Assembly: GCA_000720845.1 (NCBI GenBank)
Contig: JODU01000030.1
Coordinates: forward strand, 1-64,000
Source: Kitasatospora aureofaciens
GTDB taxonomy: Bacteria; Actinomycetota; Actinomycetes; Streptomycetales; Streptomycetaceae
Direction of reading: 5' to 3'
Length of the DNA: 64,000 nucleotides
This document shows, piece by piece, positions 33,904-41,251 of the stretch (positions are counted from its first letter, which is position 1; the number at the start of each line of letters is the position of its first letter). Below the pieces are notes generated by a model. It searched no databases. It was not told the DNA's origin and saw only the letters and a list, made by a program, of their open reading frames with translations. The translations under genes were made by a program, and so were the position numbers.

Positions 33904-34191
33904 ATGTCTAGATACAGCGGTTCCACCTCCGCGGGCCGGGCCATAGCGATCGTCGCCGACATCATGGCCTTCATCCTCGGCCTGTGGATCCTGATGTACC
34001 TGTTGGACGCCAACCGGGCCAACGACCTGGTGCGGTTCGTCCATGACGCGGCCGACTGGCTGGCGGGCTGGTCGCACGACCTCTTCACGTTCGACGAGGC
34101 CTGGGCCCGGGTCGTCGCCGGCTACGGACTGGCCGCGGTCGTCTACCTCTTCGTCGGTCACGCCGTCGCCAACCGCCTCGGCCGTCACTGA
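33904..34191 (+). CDS. Small two-helix membrane protein
   Basis: A 95-residue protein with a helix at residues ~12-34 and another at ~70-90, with an amphipathic stretch (VRFVHDAADWLAGWSHDLF) between. Codon use is typical of a gene. No family is recognised. It converges with the alpha/alpha-toroid gene after 16 nt. Confidence 0.75.
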   Translation: MSRYSGSTSAGRAIAIVADIMAFILGLWILMYLLDANRANDLVRFVHDAADWLAGWSHDLFTFDEAWARVVAGYGLAAVVYLFVGHAVANRLGRH

Positions 34192-34207
34192 CCGCCGGCC
34201 CGGCCGC

Positions 34208-35305
34208 TCAGACGCAGCAGTCCGGGTCCAGTCCCCTGGGCAGCCGGTCGCCGGCGAAGACCCGGCAGGTGGCCTCGTGGCCGCCGAGCGCGGCGACGGC
34301 GAGCAGCAGCGAACCGGCCGTCCAGGTGGTCAGCTCGCGCGGCCATATGGCGTCGTCCTCGAAGACGTAGCCCGTCCAGTACAGGCCGCTGTCGGCGTCC
34401 CGCAGGTGCTGGATGGACTGGAGGACGGCGAGCGCGTGGTCGGACTCGCCCACCGCCCACAGGGCGAGCGCGAGTTCGGCCGACTCGCCGCCCGTCACCC
34501 ACGGGTTGGGGACGACGCAGCGCACCCCGAAGCCCGGGACCACGAAGCGGTCCCAGCTCTCCTCGATGCGGGACCTGGCCTCCGTGCCGGTCAGCGCGCC
34601 GCCCAGCACGGGGTAGTACCAGTCCATCGAGTAGCGGTTCTTGTCCAGGAACCGCTCCGGGTGGCGGCGGATGGCGTGCCGCAGCGCGCCCGCCGCCAAC
34701 TCCCAGTCGGGCTGCGGCTCTTCGCGTTGCTCGGCGATGGCGAGCGCGCAGCGCAGGGCGTGGTGGACGGAGGAACTGCCGGTCAGCAGCGCGTCCGTGG
34801 TGTCGGTGCCGTCGTCGTCCCGGCGCCAGCCGATCTGCCCGCCGGGCTGCTGGAGGCGCAGCACGAACTCGACCGCCGCGTGGACGACCGGCCACATCCG
34901 CTCCAGGAAGGTGTCGTCGCCGGTGGCGAGGTAGTGGTGCCAGACGCCGACGGCGACGTAGGCGACGAAGTTGGTCTCCCGGCCGCGGTCGGTGACGTCG
35001 GCGAAGTCCCCGTCGGCGTAGGCGGCGTACCAGGATCCGTCCTGGTTCTGGTGCCGGGCCAGCCACGTGTACGCCCGCTCGGCGGCCTCGTGTTCGTCGG
35101 CCGTGTCCAGGGCCATGGCCGCCTCGACGTGGTCCCACGGGTCGAGGTGGTGGCCGCGGAACCACGGGATCGCGCCGTCCTCGCGCTGGACGGCGAGGAT
35201 GCCGCGGACGGTCGCGGCGGCCTCCTCGGCGGTGAGGACGCCGGGCAGGACCAGGTGTTCGGTGCGGGGGGTGCGGGGCGTGCCGGGAGTGCGGGGCGAG
35301 GTCAC
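34208..35305 (-). CDS. Alpha/alpha-toroid (prenyltransferase-like or glycosidase-like) protein
   Basis: A 365-residue protein built of helical hairpin repeats (WLARHQNQDGSWYAAY, LQQPGGQIGWRRDDD, LQSIQHLRDADSGLYW), the QDGSW pattern of alpha/alpha toroids. Homologues are often labelled prenyltransferase, but no DXDD or DDXXD motif is seen, and acidic residues in an aromatic cleft (DPWDHVEAAMAL, YSMDWYYPVLGG) would equally suit a glycan hydrolase. It starts at GTG 35305, overlapping the methyltransferase stop (GTGA). Third gene of an operon with a GT4 glycosyltransferase and a methyltransferase, so it probably acts on the same glycan. Confidence 0.8.
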   Translation of the reverse strand: MTSPRTPGTPRTPRTEHLVLPGVLTAEEAAATVRGILAVQREDGAIPWFRGHHLDPWDHVEAAMALDTADEHEAAERAYTWLARHQNQDGSWYAAYADGDFADVTDRGRETNFVAYVAVGVWHHYLATGDDTFLERMWPVVHAAVEFVLRLQQPGGQIGWRRDDDGTDTTDALLTGSSSVHHALRCALAIAEQREEPQPDWELAAGALRHAIRRHPERFLDKNRYSMDWYYPVLGGALTGTEARSRIEESWDRFVVPGFGVRCVVPNPWVTGGESAELALALWAVGESDHALAVLQSIQHLRDADSGLYWTGYVFEDDAIWPRELTTWTAGSLLLAVAALGGHEATCRVFAGDRLPRGLDPDCCV

Positions 35306-36036
35306 GCGGCGTCCACCGGCGGCAGGTGGGGCTTGGTCGCGTAGGCCACGAAGCTCTTGCCGATCAGCGGGTTCAGCGCCTGCTCGGCGACCCGCGTCGC
35401 CAGCGGCTTCTTCATGATGTCCCACACCAGCAGTTTGTGGTACGCCCGCACCGGCAGCGCCTTGTCGTTGTCGACGCCGAACGCGCACTTGAGCCACCAG
35501 TACGGCGAGTGCAGCGCGTGCGCGTGGTGGGTGCCGTACGGCTTGAGCCCGGCCTCGCGGATGCGGGCGAGGAGCTGGTCGGCCCGGTAGATGCGGATGT
35601 GGCCGCCCTCGACCTCGTGGTAGGCGTCGGAGAGGGTCCAGCAGACCTTCTCGGGGCCGTAGCGCGGCACGGTGACGGCGATGCGCCCGCCGGGCTTGAG
35701 GACGCGGACCATCTCGGCGAGGACGCCCTTGTCGTCGGGGATGTGCTCCATCACCTCGGAGATGATGACGACGTCGAAGGACTCGTCGGGAAAGGGCAGG
35801 GCCAGGGCGTCGCCCTCCATGGCGGTGGCGGTGGCGCCGGCCGGGGCCTCGCCGGCCTCCTCCATCGCCGCGAACCACTTGGCGACCTCGCGGATCTCCT
35901 CGGCGTTCCGGTCCAGCGCGACGACCCGCGCCCCGCGCCGGTAGCACTCGAACGCGTGCCGGCCGGCGCCGCAGCCGAGGTCCAGGACGCGGTCGCCCGG
36001 GGCGAGCGGGAACCGGGAGAAGTCGACGGTCAGCAC
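35302..36036 (-). CDS. Class I SAM-dependent methyltransferase (glycan operon)
   Basis: A 244-residue methyltransferase with motif I VLDLGCGAGRHAFE near residues 19-32, motif II VVALDRNAEEI, and ISEVMEHIPDDKGVLAEMVRVL followed by KPGGRIAVTVP. GTG at 36036 overlaps the glycosyltransferase stop by 7 nt. Flanked by a sugar transferase and a toroid protein in one translationally coupled operon, it is likely a sugar O-methyltransferase. Confidence 0.87.
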   Translation of the reverse strand: MLTVDFSRFPLAPGDRVLDLGCGAGRHAFECYRRGARVVALDRNAEEIREVAKWFAAMEEAGEAPAGATATAMEGDALALPFPDESFDVVIISEVMEHIPDDKGVLAEMVRVLKPGGRIAVTVPRYGPEKVCWTLSDAYHEVEGGHIRIYRADQLLARIREAGLKPYGTHHAHALHSPYWWLKCAFGVDNDKALPVRAYHKLLVWDIMKKPLATRVAEQALNPLIGKSFVAYATKPHLPPVDAA

Positions 36037-37424
36037 GTGGCCCTGCTTTCGGGATAGACGCCGGAGTCACTGGTGGTCGGGGTCGCGGGCACGATCCTCG
36101 GCGTGGTCGTGGGGGCGGCGGGGCCGATGGCCTCGCGGTAGCGGGCGACGGTGCCCTCGGCGGCGCGCGCCCAGGTGAAGTGCCGCAGCACGCGTTCGCG
36201 TCCGGCGGCGCCGAGCCTGGCGCGCAGGTCGCGGTCGCCCAGCAGCCGGTTCAGCCCGGCGGCCAGCGCGTCGGCGTCGCCCGGCGGCACCGCGAGGCAG
36301 GTCTCCCCGTCGGGTCCGGCGACCTCGGGGACCGCCCCGCCGGTGGTGGCGAGCAGTGCCGTGCCGGTCGCCATGGCCTCGGCGGCGGGCAGCGAGAAGC
36401 CCTCGTACAGCGACGGCACGCACGCGACCTCCGCCGACCGCACCAGGTCGACCAGTTCGGCGTCCGAGATGCCCTTGACGAACTCGACGGCGCCTTCGAG
36501 GCCGTACCGCTCGATCGCCTGGGCTACGGGTCCCTCGGCGGGCCGCTTGCCGACGACGACGAGGTGGGCCCGGGGATGCTCGGTGCGCGCCTTCGCGAGC
36601 GCCTCGACGAGGAAGACCAGGCCCTTGAGCGGCACGTCCGCGCTGGACGTCGTCACGATCCGGCCGGGCACCCGGGGCACCGACGGGTCGGGCGAGAACA
36701 GGTCGGTGTCGGCGCCGATGTGGACCACGTGGATGCGGTCGTCCCGTACACCGAGGTGGTCGACGATCTCCTGGCGGGAGGTGCCGGAGACGGTGAGCAC
36801 GGAGGGCAGCCGGCGCGCGACGCGCTTCTGCATCCGGGTGAAGGCGTACCAGCGGCGCACGGAGTAGCGGCGCTTGCGGCTGTCGGCCGCGTCCAGCTCC
36901 AACTGCCGGTCGACGGTGATGGGGTGATGGATGGTGGTGACGAGGGGCGCGCCCACGTCGCCCAGCAGGCCGTAGCCGAGGGTCTGGTTGTCGTGGACGA
37001 CGTCGAAGTCGCCGCGGCGGGCCCGCAGATGGCGGCGGGCACGCAGCGAGAACGTCAGCGGCTCCGGGAAGCCGCCGGTCCACATCGTGCCGACCTCGAG
37101 CGCGTCGACCCAGTCGCGGTACTCGCCGCGCTTCGGGGTGCGGAAGGGGTCGGGCTGGCGGTAGAGGTCGAGGCTGGGCAGCTCGGTGAGGGACAGCCGG
37201 TCCTCGCGGCCGTCGAGGACGTCCAGGACGGGATACGGCTGGGCCCCGATGACCTCGACGCGGTGGCCGAGGCGGGCCAGTTCACGGGAGAGATGGCGGA
37301 CGTAGACGCCCTGGCCGCCGCAGAACGGGTTCCCCTTGTAGGTGAGGAGCGCGATGCGCAGCGGTGGCAAGCCGTCGGCGGCGGGCTCCGGACGGGGACC
37401 CGTCTGACTGGCCTCGGCGGTCAC
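36030..37424 (-). CDS. GT4 family glycosyltransferase
   Basis: A 464-residue GT-B enzyme. The N-terminal domain has LTYKGNPFCGGQGVYVRHLS (nucleotide-sugar/glycine-rich loop) and HDNQTLGYGLL. The C-terminal donor domain has SSADVPLKGL, VVVGKRP and the E-x7-E motif in YEGFSLPAAEAMATGTALLAT. Donor and acceptor are unknown. GTG at 37424 is preferred because GAGGAGGGGG lies before it; a GTG at 37460 is possible. It is the first gene of the three-gene operon and faces the KstR-like regulator. Confidence 0.88.
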   Translation of the reverse strand: MTAEASQTGPRPEPAADGLPPLRIALLTYKGNPFCGGQGVYVRHLSRELARLGHRVEVIGAQPYPVLDVLDGREDRLSLTELPSLDLYRQPDPFRTPKRGEYRDWVDALEVGTMWTGGFPEPLTFSLRARRHLRARRGDFDVVHDNQTLGYGLLGDVGAPLVTTIHHPITVDRQLELDAADSRKRRYSVRRWYAFTRMQKRVARRLPSVLTVSGTSRQEIVDHLGVRDDRIHVVHIGADTDLFSPDPSVPRVPGRIVTTSSADVPLKGLVFLVEALAKARTEHPRAHLVVVGKRPAEGPVAQAIERYGLEGAVEFVKGISDAELVDLVRSAEVACVPSLYEGFSLPAAEAMATGTALLATTGGAVPEVAGPDGETCLAVPPGDADALAAGLNRLLGDRDLRARLGAAGRERVLRHFTWARAAEGTVARYREAIGPAAPTTTPRIVPATPTTSDSGVYPESRATC

Positions 37425-37477
37425 TTCGGGCCCCCTCCTCACTGCGCTGTCCCGCGACACTACGTCGGGAGGTTAAT

Positions 37478-37493
37478 CTAGAACAAGTTTCAG
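37478..37493. promoter_or_regulatory. KstR-type operator
   Basis: CTAGAACAAGTTTCAG is an imperfect palindrome matching the mycobacterial KstR site pattern TAGAAC-N2-GTT(C/T)(T/C)A. It lies 54 nt upstream of the glycosyltransferase start and ~50 nt upstream of the KstR-like gene, well placed to control both. Confidence 0.7.
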
Positions 37494-37545
37494 ACTTGAT
37501 CGTCAGCGGCTTCGAATCTACCGGCAGGTAGCCGGGCTGTGACGA

Positions 37546-38241
37546 GTGGATCAGGTGATTCACGCCACGGGGGAGAAGGTGAGCGAGGTGGACGATCCGG
37601 CAGCGGAGCCAGCCGGTCCGGCGCACCGCCCCTCCACACCGCCCCTGACCGAGCGGCAGCGGGAGCGCCGCCGCCGCATCCTGCACGCGACCGCCCAGCT
37701 GGCCTGCCGGGGCGGCTTCGAGGCGGTGCAGATGCGGGAGGTCGCGGAGTCCTCGCAGGTCGCCCTCGGCACGCTGTACCGGTACTTCCCGTCCAAGGTG
37801 CATCTGCTGGTCGCGACCATGCACGACCAGTTGGAGCGGCTGCACGGCACCCTGCGCAAGAGCCCGCCCACCGGCGAGACGGCCGCGGACCGGGTGGCGC
37901 AGACCCTGATGCGGGCCTTCGGCGCGTTGCAGCGCGAGCCCCGGCTGGCCGAGGCGATGGCCCGCGCCCTGACCTTCGCCGACCGCAGCGTCTCCCCGGA
38001 GGTCGACCAGGTCTCGCGGCAGACCACGGCGATCATCCTGGACGCGATGGGCGGCCTGGAGAACCCGACCCCCGAGCAGCTGTCGGCGGTCCGGGTCGTC
38101 GAGCACACCTGGCTCTCGACCCTGATCACCTGGCTCGCGGGCCGCACCTCCCTCGCCCAGGTGCGGGTGGACATCGAGACGGTGTGCCGGCTGATCGACC
38201 TGACGGAGGCCGGGAGCGCGGCGGAAGCGGCGCACCGCTGA
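37546..38241 (+). CDS. TetR family regulator, KstR-like
   Basis: A 231-residue repressor. The HTH region ERRRRILHATAQLACRGGFE, then VQMREVAESSQVALGTLYRY and FPSKVHLLVA, is strikingly like mycobacterial KstR, the lipid/cholesterol repressor that binds CoA thioesters. The C-terminal part also keeps the KstR-like LAEAMARALTFAD...SPEVDQV and VVEHTWLSTLITWLAGR. The start is uncertain: GTG at 37546, 37579 or 37588 (the last behind AAGGTGAG). An operator of the KstR type lies upstream. The presumed target is the divergent glycan operon plus itself. Confidence 0.87.
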   Translation: MDQVIHATGEKVSEVDDPAAEPAGPAHRPSTPPLTERQRERRRRILHATAQLACRGGFEAVQMREVAESSQVALGTLYRYFPSKVHLLVATMHDQLERLHGTLRKSPPTGETAADRVAQTLMRAFGALQREPRLAEAMARALTFADRSVSPEVDQVSRQTTAIILDAMGGLENPTPEQLSAVRVVEHTWLSTLITWLAGRTSLAQVRVDIETVCRLIDLTEAGSAAEAAHR

Positions 38242-38251
38242 GGTCCGCCGT

Positions 38252-39019
38252 TCACCCCAGGTGGGAGCGGACCAGATCCTCGGCCGCGGGCAGCACCGCC
38301 AGCTCCCGCGGGTCCATGGTCGGGTTGGCCGCCCGTCGCCGCAGCGCCTCGGCGAGGCCTTCCTGCGTGAGGGCGGACGGATCGGCGAGCAGCGCGGCCA
38401 GCATGACTCCGGCGGGCTCGGCCATCGGGCCGCCGACGGCCGCCACCTGGGCGAGGATCACTGCGGACGTGCCCCAGTCCAGCCCGGGGACGCCCTCCTC
38501 GGCGTTGGACCAGTCGATCACCCGGGGGCCGTCGGCCGTGAGGATCACGTTGTCCGGGTGCAGGTCCAGGTGGAGGACGCACACGCCCGGGTCGGTGGAG
38601 CGGTACGGGGGCACCTCGTGCAGCAGCCGCAGCAACCGGGCGAGCATGCCGCCCGCGTCCCGGGGCGTCAACGCCCCGTCCAGACAGGCCCGCAGCATCG
38701 TCGGCCCGAACAGCCGCTCCATGACGAGATCGGTGCGCGGGTCGGTGGGGAGGTCGGTGTGCGGGTCGACGGGGAAGTCGGTGTGCGGGTCGGCGGGGAG
38801 GCCGGCACGCGGGTCGGTGTGCGGGTCGGTGTGCGGGGAAGCCGGTCCCGCGGGCCGGACCCGTGGCACCGGGTAGCCGTGCGCCCGTACGTGTTCCATC
38901 ACCGCGCCCTCGGCCACCGCGTCGCCGACGCCCTCCCGGTCGCGCCGCAGCACCCACCCCGCGCCCGCCTCGTACACGTCGGCCGTGCGCCCCGCCCCGA
39001 TCAGTCTCCCCGTCCGCAT
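38252..39019 (-). CDS. Aminoglycoside phosphotransferase (APH)-like kinase with repeat insertion
   Basis: A 255-residue small-molecule kinase fold. HLDLHPDNVILT is the catalytic loop (Asp and Asn) and VIDWSNAEEG the metal-binding DFG-equivalent. The N-lobe is short. Between the lobes lies an unusual insertion of residues ~62-98 made of DPHTD/DPRTD units (DNA repeats of about 24 nt on 38730-38840). The insertion looks recently expanded. The substrate is unknown; family members phosphorylate aminoglycosides, sugars or choline. ATG at 39019. It converges with the KstR-like gene. Confidence 0.83.
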   Translation of the reverse strand: MRTGRLIGAGRTADVYEAGAGWVLRRDREGVGDAVAEGAVMEHVRAHGYPVPRVRPAGPASPHTDPHTDPRAGLPADPHTDFPVDPHTDLPTDPRTDLVMERLFGPTMLRACLDGALTPRDAGGMLARLLRLLHEVPPYRSTDPGVCVLHLDLHPDNVILTADGPRVIDWSNAEEGVPGLDWGTSAVILAQVAAVGGPMAEPAGVMLAALLADPSALTQEGLAEALRRRAANPTMDPRELAVLPAAEDLVRSHLG

Positions 39020-39089
39020 GCCCGGAACGTATCCCCCGGCCGCGGCTCCCGTCCTGGCCGCCCCTCGGCCCGGACCCCCCGGGCGGGTA

Positions 39090-39230
39090 AAGTGGCGGCG
39101 TCGTCATCACCCGTACGGGGGGAAGCCGGTGCAATTCCGGCGCTGACTCGCAACCGTGAACCGCCCGCCGAGTCCCTCAGGGCTCCCGGACGGTGAGCCG
39201 GACTGCCCCGCGCGGATGTGACCGGCTCAC
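39090..39230 (+). ncRNA. Cobalamin (B12) riboswitch
   Basis: The adenosylcobalamin aptamer is recognised by GGGGGAAGCCGGTGCAATTC at 39117, then CCGGCGCTGAC, the CGCAACCGT core and a GAGTCC arm. At the 3' side GTGAGCCGG (39193-39201) can pair with CCGGCTCAC (39222-39230), and a GTGCCC/GGGCAC stem (39231-39259) follows; these are likely the expression platform. It lies ~100 nt upstream of the first gene of a five-gene coupled operon, so B12 should repress uptake of itself. Confidence 0.92.
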
Positions 39231-39335
39231 GTGCCCGGCGCCCGCCGGCGCACGGGCACCGTCGAGGCATACGGGCCGAGCCGCCGGGGGTGCCCCGTGC
39301 TGCCGGGCCCGCACAGGGAAAGGCACCCGCCGATC

Positions 39336-40589
39336 ATGAACGTCCGCCGTCGCAGCAGCGCCGCGGCTCTGGCCGCCATAGCCGTGATCGGCGCCGCCAC
39401 CGCGCCCGCGGCCGCCGCCGATCCGTCACCGTCCGCCTCCCCGTCCGCGTCCGCGCCGTCCGGGCTGTACGGGACCACCGACCCCCAATACGACGGTGTC
39501 TGGCGCCAGTCCCTCGCCCTGCTCGCGCAGGACACGGCGGGCGTGGTCCCGTCCTCGACGGCCGTGAAGTGGCTCACGGACCAGCAGTGCGCGAACGGCG
39601 CCTTCGCCCCCTTCCGCGCCGACCCGGCGGTCCCCTGCGACGCCAAGACCATGGTCGACACCAACAGCACGGCCGCCGCCGTCCAGGCGCTGTGGGCGGT
39701 CGGCGGGCACGGCGACGTGATCGAGGACGCCCTCGGCTGGCTGAAGTCCGTGCAGAACAAGGACGGCGGCTGGGGCTACAGCCCCGGCACGCCCAGCGAC
39801 GCCAACTCCACCTCCGTCGTCATCGGCGCCCTGACCGCCACCGAGACGAACCCCGAGGACGTCGAGAAGGGCGGCAAGTCCCCGTACGACGCCCTGCTGA
39901 CGTTCGCCCTGCCCTGTGCCGAGGACAAGGGCTCGGGCGCCTTCGCCTTCCAGCCCGACAAGGACGGCAAGCTGCTCGCCAACGCGGACGCGACCGCCGC
40001 CGGTGTCCTCGGCTCGCTCGGCAAGGGCCTGGTCGCCGAGGCCGCCGGGAAGTCCGACGCCGCCTCGTGCGCCGACGCGGACAAGCCCTCCCGCGAGCGC
40101 GCCGCCGCCAACGCCGCCGCGTATCTCACCGACACGCTCGCCAAGGAGGGCCACCTCGTCTCCGCCCTCGGCGGCTCCGCCGACCAGCCCGACTACGGCA
40201 ACACCGCCGACGCCGTGGTCGCCCTCGCGGCACAGGGCGGCGCGGAGCGGGCGGCCGAGCCGCTGGCCTGGCTGGAGAAGAACGCCGCGAAGTGGGCCGC
40301 GGAGAGCGGACCGGCCGCCTACGCCCAGCTGATCCTCGCCGCCCACGCCACGGGCACCGACCCGCGTGACTTCGGCGGCACCGACCTGGTGGAGAAGCTG
40401 AACGCGACGGGCCCCGCCCCGCAGGGGACGGCGGCGAGCGACAGCGCGACCACGAGCGAGCAGGCCGGGGACGAGAAGAAGGACGACGACTCCCCCTTCG
40501 GCGTCTGGTGGTTCGTCGGCGTCTGCCTCGTCTTCGGCGTCGGCATCGGCTTCCTGCTCAGCAACCGCAACAAGAAGCAGCAGCCGTGA
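39336..40589 (+). CDS. Surface-anchored alpha/alpha-toroid protein of the B12 operon, transcobalamin-like
   Basis: A 417-residue exported protein. A signal peptide (residues ~1-29, ending PAAAA) is followed by a Ser-rich stretch, a body of helical-hairpin repeats (ALLAQDTAGVVPSSTAVKWL, LGWLKSVQNKDGGWGYSPG, TSVVIGALTATE), a Gln/Lys/Asp-rich linker and a C-terminal membrane helix (FGVWWFVGVCLVFGVGIGF) with a short basic tail. QNKDGGWGY is the alpha/alpha-toroid signature shared by squalene-cyclase repeats and by the human B12 carriers transcobalamin and intrinsic factor. Placed just after a cobalamin riboswitch and ahead of an ECF transporter, it is best read as a surface B12-binding protein (inference). 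Confidence 0.82.
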   Translation: MNVRRRSSAAALAAIAVIGAATAPAAAADPSPSASPSASAPSGLYGTTDPQYDGVWRQSLALLAQDTAGVVPSSTAVKWLTDQQCANGAFAPFRADPAVPCDAKTMVDTNSTAAAVQALWAVGGHGDVIEDALGWLKSVQNKDGGWGYSPGTPSDANSTSVVIGALTATETNPEDVEKGGKSPYDALLTFALPCAEDKGSGAFAFQPDKDGKLLANADATAAGVLGSLGKGLVAEAAGKSDAASCADADKPSRERAAANAAAYLTDTLAKEGHLVSALGGSADQPDYGNTADAVVALAAQGGAERAAEPLAWLEKNAAKWAAESGPAAYAQLILAAHATGTDPRDFGGTDLVEKLNATGPAPQGTAASDSATTSEQAGDEKKDDDSPFGVWWFVGVCLVFGVGIGFLLSNRNKKQQP

Positions 40590-41251
40590 CCCGCCGCGTC
40601 GTCCTCCTCTTCCTGGCCGCGTTCCTGCTGATCGGGACCGCGGGCCAGGCGCAGGCCGCCGGGTACCGCTACTGGTCCTTCTGGGACCGCGACGGCGGGG
40701 CCTGGGTCTACGCCACCCAGGGCCCGTCCCTGGCCCGCCCCTCCGACGGCGACGTGCAGGGCTTCCGCTTCGCGGTGAGCGAGGACTCGGGCGACGCGGC
40801 CCAGCCGCGCGGCACGGCGGACTTCGCGTCGATCTGCGCGCACACCCCGGCCGAGGACGGCAGCAAGCGGGTGGCGCTGGTCCTCGACTTCGGTACGGCA
40901 CCCGACGCCCCGTCCGGCGAGACTCCGCCCGCCCCGCGCACGGCCTGCGCGCGGGTCTCCCCCGACGCGACGACGGCCGACGCCCTGGCCGCCGTCGCCG
41001 GTCCCCTGCGCTACGACACCAACGCCCTGCTGTGCGCGATCGCGGGCTACCCGAAGTCGGGCTGCGGGGAGCAGGTGTCGCAGAGGCAGGACTCGACGGC
41101 CACGGCCGCGCCGAAGGCCCCAGAGCACACGGAGGCCGCGAAGGACGACGACGGCCCGTCGGTCGGCCTCTACGCGGGCATCGCCGCCGTGGCGGCCCTG
41201 GCCGGCGCGGCGGCCTGGCAGGCAAGGCGGCGCAGAAATGCCACCGACTGA
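40586..41251 (+). CDS. SCO2322-like exported anchored protein
   Basis: A 221-residue protein. A signal peptide (VVLLFLAAFLLIGTAGQAQA, residues ~5-24) is followed by YRYWSFWDRDGGAWVYATQG, a ~140-residue beta-rich domain with cysteines in ICAHT, TACARV, LLCAIA and GCGE, and a C-terminal membrane helix (VGLYAGIAAVAALAGAAAW) with a basic tail. Topology is the same as that of the upstream toroid protein. GTG overlaps the upstream stop (GTGA). Found only with such ECF modules, it may help present substrate to the transporter. No biochemical function is known to me. Confidence 0.8.
   Translation: MTRRVVLLFLAAFLLIGTAGQAQAAGYRYWSFWDRDGGAWVYATQGPSLARPSDGDVQGFRFAVSEDSGDAAQPRGTADFASICAHTPAEDGSKRVALVLDFGTAPDAPSGETPPAPRTACARVSPDATTADALAAVAGPLRYDTNALLCAIAGYPKSGCGEQVSQRQDSTATAAPKAPEHTEAAKDDDGPSVGLYAGIAAVAALAGAAAWQARRRRNATD

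Noticed and set aside
34208..35305. Terpene cyclase or prenyltransferase role for the toroid protein
   Set aside because: No DXDD, DDXXD or QW-motif set typical of those enzymes was seen. The operon context points to glycan chemistry, so only the fold is called.
39231..39335. Upstream in-frame extension of the toroid gene to 39231
   Set aside because: It would place coding sequence over the riboswitch expression platform and put 35 residues before a good signal peptide. ATG 39336 fits better.
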